From Entrophospora sp. SA101 (lineage: Eukaryota > Glomeromycota > Glomeromycetes > Entrophosporales > Entrophosporaceae), in contig CAUDNR010002480.1 in the NCBI GenBank assembly GCA_958430865.1, positions 23,213-87,212 of the forward strand: a DNA stretch of 64,000 nt, given 5' to 3'. A program made the position numbers and the translations under genes. Below are positions 61,211 to 64,000 of this stretch, one piece after another. The notes beneath the pieces are model-generated. The model saw only the letters and a program-made list of their open reading frames with translations, did not search any database and was not told the origin of the DNA. Position 1 is the first letter of the stretch. The number at the start of each line of letters is the position of its first letter.

Positions 61211-62589
61211 TACAATTACTACAGTAAACCCTCCATAAGTGCACTCCTTGGATGCATTTATAGAGGGAATAATTTTATTGGTTGCACATGATACTAATAA
61301 AATTATTAAATATTTAATTATTATCACATGATTTTAAAAGCTTATTAAAAAAGAAAAAGAAAAAAGTAAACCGATAGAATTAAAGCTAGATCTAAGCTTC
61401 ATTTCCATCGTTTTAATTTTCATTTATTAGAAAAGTATTGAGTTATAAGGTTTCAAAGTTAGGTCATTTCATGTATGTCTATATTAATATGTAAATAAAT
61501 TTCGGAATGATCTTCCCTTGATTTCCTAAAAGACCGATGATCGGCTTAAAATAAATTAAAAAAAAGATCTTTAAATTCGGACTGACATTTATAGATGACT
61601 TGAACCATACTATTATTATTAAATATTAATATTACTGCTGACTAACAAATTGATTCATTGTGGTTTACTACAATAATTCCACCTATAAAAAGATCCACCA
61701 TCTATGTTCTTTTCTAATAACTCTTTTTTTCATCAATTAAAAAAGAAAGAATACTTGATCTTTTGTAATGAACAAATAATTTAAATTAATTCTTTATTTT
61801 ATTTTCCACCTATAAATTTCTCCATTTGCATTTTATCATTATTATATAACTCTTTATTAATTAAAAAGAAAGAATTAGCAAACATTTATTTAATTCTTCA
61901 TAAGTAAAAATAGCTTACTTAATCCTTTATCTCCATTATTAATATTAAAAAAGAGGCATTTAAAAATCCTCAGCCAGCTTATTTTATATATAATTAACAA
62001 ACTAATAGTAAAAGACTCATCCAATTGTTAATAATTTCATACACTTCATGACCAAATCATACAACATTTTTTTATGACAGGTTTAAGAACATCTGCATAT
62101 ATCATGTTAAATGAGACCAACTTTCCTGTCCTTTTTTCTGTGTAGGCAAAGCCATATGTGCATCATTCCACAGTTTTTAAATTCATCATGTTTGAAGAAA
62201 TGCATCCAATTTTTTTTTATGAACCAAAATCTATTTAATCAATTTTAATGCTTATTAAAATGCAAATATTAGTTATCTATAAATCCCAAATGATCTAGTG
62301 TTCCATGATACAATCAAAAAAGGAAACAAAATGGTTATAAAGGTGGTTGCAATCATTTTTATATGATGCAAAGATGGTAGCAACCATCATCAAAAGTTGC
62401 AGCCAGTATCCTTAAAATGATTCAATTATTTGTCTGCTCATCTTGTTTTGTTTGTGTTGCTTATAATTAACTAGCTATATTGTTGAATAATAGAGAAACA
62501 CTCATTTCACGTTAGAAAATATATATATAATAAATTTCAGCATTAAAATAAATTATTAATTTACCTTTAAATTAGTCACCTGATTTATA
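61211..62589. other. Non-genic stretch
   Basis: AT-rich with loosely repeated blocks around 61680-61900 (CTTT(T)TTAATTAAAAA and CACCTATAAA words occurring twice about 115 bp apart), suggesting an old local duplication. No gene supported. Confidence 0.4.
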
Positions 62590-63015
62590 TGTGGCATACT
62601 GCAACAAAACCAGACAAAGTGAACATTGATATTATCAAAATTTCAAGGATCAAAATTTTAGTTATTTTTAAGTGATATATAGAACTATCCCTATATAAAA
62701 ATAGTTAATATGAAACTAGGAATGGGGCGGTTCGGTTTGGTTTGGTTCTGGTTCCATGGAACCGGTTACAATAGAACCGAACCGAACCGGTTCTTGGAAC
62801 CGGTTCCAAAATAGATGTAACACAAAATATTATTGTCAAAACTAATTTTCTTTGAAAATTTTCACTACATATAAAATTTTCTTTAAGGGTATTACTTCCT
62901 AATATGAAAACAGTCTATGTACTATCTAGTCATTGTCCATATTTAATGTTGATGATTATTTTTGTTTTGCCAATTACTAAATTGACCAATAGGAATGAAG
63001 GAAGGTAAATGAAAA
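62590..63015. repeat. Interspersed repeat, copy 2, split by a hAT-like end
   Basis: Homologous to 53813-54255 on both sides of an inserted-looking block at 62717-62815. That block begins TAGGAATGGGGCGGTTCGG and is filled with GGTTCGG and AACCGGTTC palindromes, the look of a hAT element terminus. Confidence 0.55.
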
Positions 63016-63089
63016 TGACAAAAACGGATATTAAAATATCCCGATATGGCGAAGTGGTTTTGACCTCAAATAAATTTAATTAATATTAA

Positions 63090-63690
63090 CAGATGGTCTT
63101 TTAGCGAATTGCAAATGGTTTTTTTTGAATTGTATTAAAAAAAAATGGACCTTTGGCAAATTGCAAAAAGGCTTTTGACATAAATCATTTTAATTTTAAA
63201 AAATGGACTTTTGCATGAATTGTAAAAAGAATTGTAAAAAATAGACTTATGGCATGAATTGTAAAAATGGTCTTTTGGTGAATTGTAAAAAAAAGACTTT
63301 TGACATTATCATTTAAATTGTAAAAAATAGACTTTTGGCATGAATTGCAAAAAGATTTTTTGAATTGTAAAAAATGGTCTTTTGGCGAATTGTAAAAAAA
63401 AGACTTTTGACATTATCATTTAAATTGTAAAAAATAAACTTTTGGTGTGAATTGTAAAAAAAGACTTTTGACATTATCCTAATAAATCATTTAAATTGTA
63501 AAAAATAGACTTTTGGCATGATTTTTGAATTGTAAAAAATGGTCTTTGGCGAATTGTAAAAAAAGATTTTTGAAATTATCTTAACAGATCATTTAAATAA
63601 AAAAATACACTTTTGGCGTGAATTGTAAAAAGATTTTTTGAATTGTAAAAAATGGTCTTTTGGCAAATTGTAAAAAAGATTTTTGAAATT
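63090..63690. repeat. Long degenerate tandem array (AATTGTAAAAA / GACTTTTGGC words)
   Basis: About 600 bp of units combining GAATTGTAAAAA, TGGTCTTTTGGC, AGACTTTTGACATTATC and TCATTTAAATTG in a recurring order, period about 110-125 bp with sub-repeats of about 22-27 bp. Non-coding. Confidence 0.75.
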
Positions 63691-63842
63691 ATCTTAATGG
63701 CACGGGATTTATCTTACAATAAAAGCAACCAATGTTCCATCAGAACGTGCTTTCTCAGTTGCTGGAAATACAATCAGTAAGGTGTGGAATTGCTTATTGC
63801 CAGAAACTGCAAGAGCATGAAGAGTTGGATAATCAATAAAGT
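63680..63842 (+). pseudogene. hAT transposase C-terminal dimerisation fragment
   Basis: One frame reads ATNVPSERAFSVAGNTISK followed by CLLPETARA, the core of the hAT dimerisation domain (SER-x-FS-x-AG, then R/W-N-x-L). A stop follows, then RVG and SINK-like remnants. No upstream catalytic part is seen in the window. The array at 63090-63690 occupies its place, so this is a dead remnant, possibly bounded on the left by the hAT-like end near 62717. Confidence 0.7.
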
Positions 63843-64000
63843 AGGGGTTTAGAGTGCTAGAATAATATTCTCAAAATTACTTACAGTGTGTAACAAAAAA
63901 AATTGCCTTCACAAAAAACTGCATAACTCAACAATCACATGAAACAATTAAATGATACTATATTTATTAGAAAGTTTATCATGTACTTTATTACATATAA
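63843..64000. other. Window end, nothing recognised
   Basis: AT-rich sequence without a coding frame or a visible right terminus for the hAT-like element. Confidence 0.4.

Noticed and set aside
61225..61680. Possible mariner-like element (CAGTAAACCCTCC ... GGTTTACTAC)
   Set aside because: Only about 8 bases pair between the supposed ends and no TA duplication fits; too weak to call.
63040..63075. tRNA-like A box (TGGCGAAGTGGTTTTGA)
   Set aside because: No B box, no acceptor-stem pairing and no 3' end within tRNA distance. At most a decayed tRNA-derived piece.

Overview
The window is nuclear DNA from an AT-rich filamentous fungus. Genes carry many short GT-AG introns (about 70-110 nt). Long AT-only spacers, microsatellites and transposon debris separate them. 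The gene set is fungal: UBR1, GOT1, a mitochondrial uS15, TMEM14, an SCS7-type fatty-acid hydroxylase and an IRC21-like cytochrome b5. A decayed kinase of the type massively expanded in arbuscular mycorrhizal fungi points to Glomeromycotina (Rhizophagus-like). The taxon is inference; no rRNA or other marker is present.

The dominant structure is a giant inverted repeat. Position x pairs with 45012-x. The left arm (1-17379) and right arm (27633-45011) carry the same genes in mirror image with no net length change over 17.4 kb, including microsatellites. Each arm holds, from outside in: UBR1, a decayed Cys-rich ORF and a possible BED-type remnant, mitochondrial uS15, GOT1, a cytochrome b5 domain protein, an unidentified 102-aa membrane protein, a frame-broken member of a small putative secreted family, and a piece of an interspersed repeat. 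Left UBR1 is cut by the window edge; right UBR1 is complete (eight exons, 2224 aa).

Both arms end inward at a 178-bp hairpin element with 68-bp inverted ends. On the right, this element sits inside an otherwise continuous repeat copy. On the left, the sequence beyond it is unrelated, so the left junction looks derived. The only two arm mismatches I found are in the inner half of this element.

The 10.25-kb spacer (17380-27632) has a 10-N assembly gap, a TTCGAATC-rich array, a ~345-bp tandem repeat, inverted-repeat elements (one a clear hAT-type MITE with an 8-bp target duplication), a 53-aa membrane protein gene and an intact member of the putative secreted family. The gap places the two arms on different contigs, so misassembly must be excluded before the palindrome is accepted as real.

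Right of the repeat (45012-64000) lie the UBR1 5' end, TMEM14, the fatty-acid 2-hydroxylase, a kinase pseudogene, low-complexity arrays, an Asn-rich RRM-like gene with a truncated tandem copy, and a decayed hAT transposase at the edge. Most genes are unrelated housekeeping functions; no operon-like or defence system is visible.
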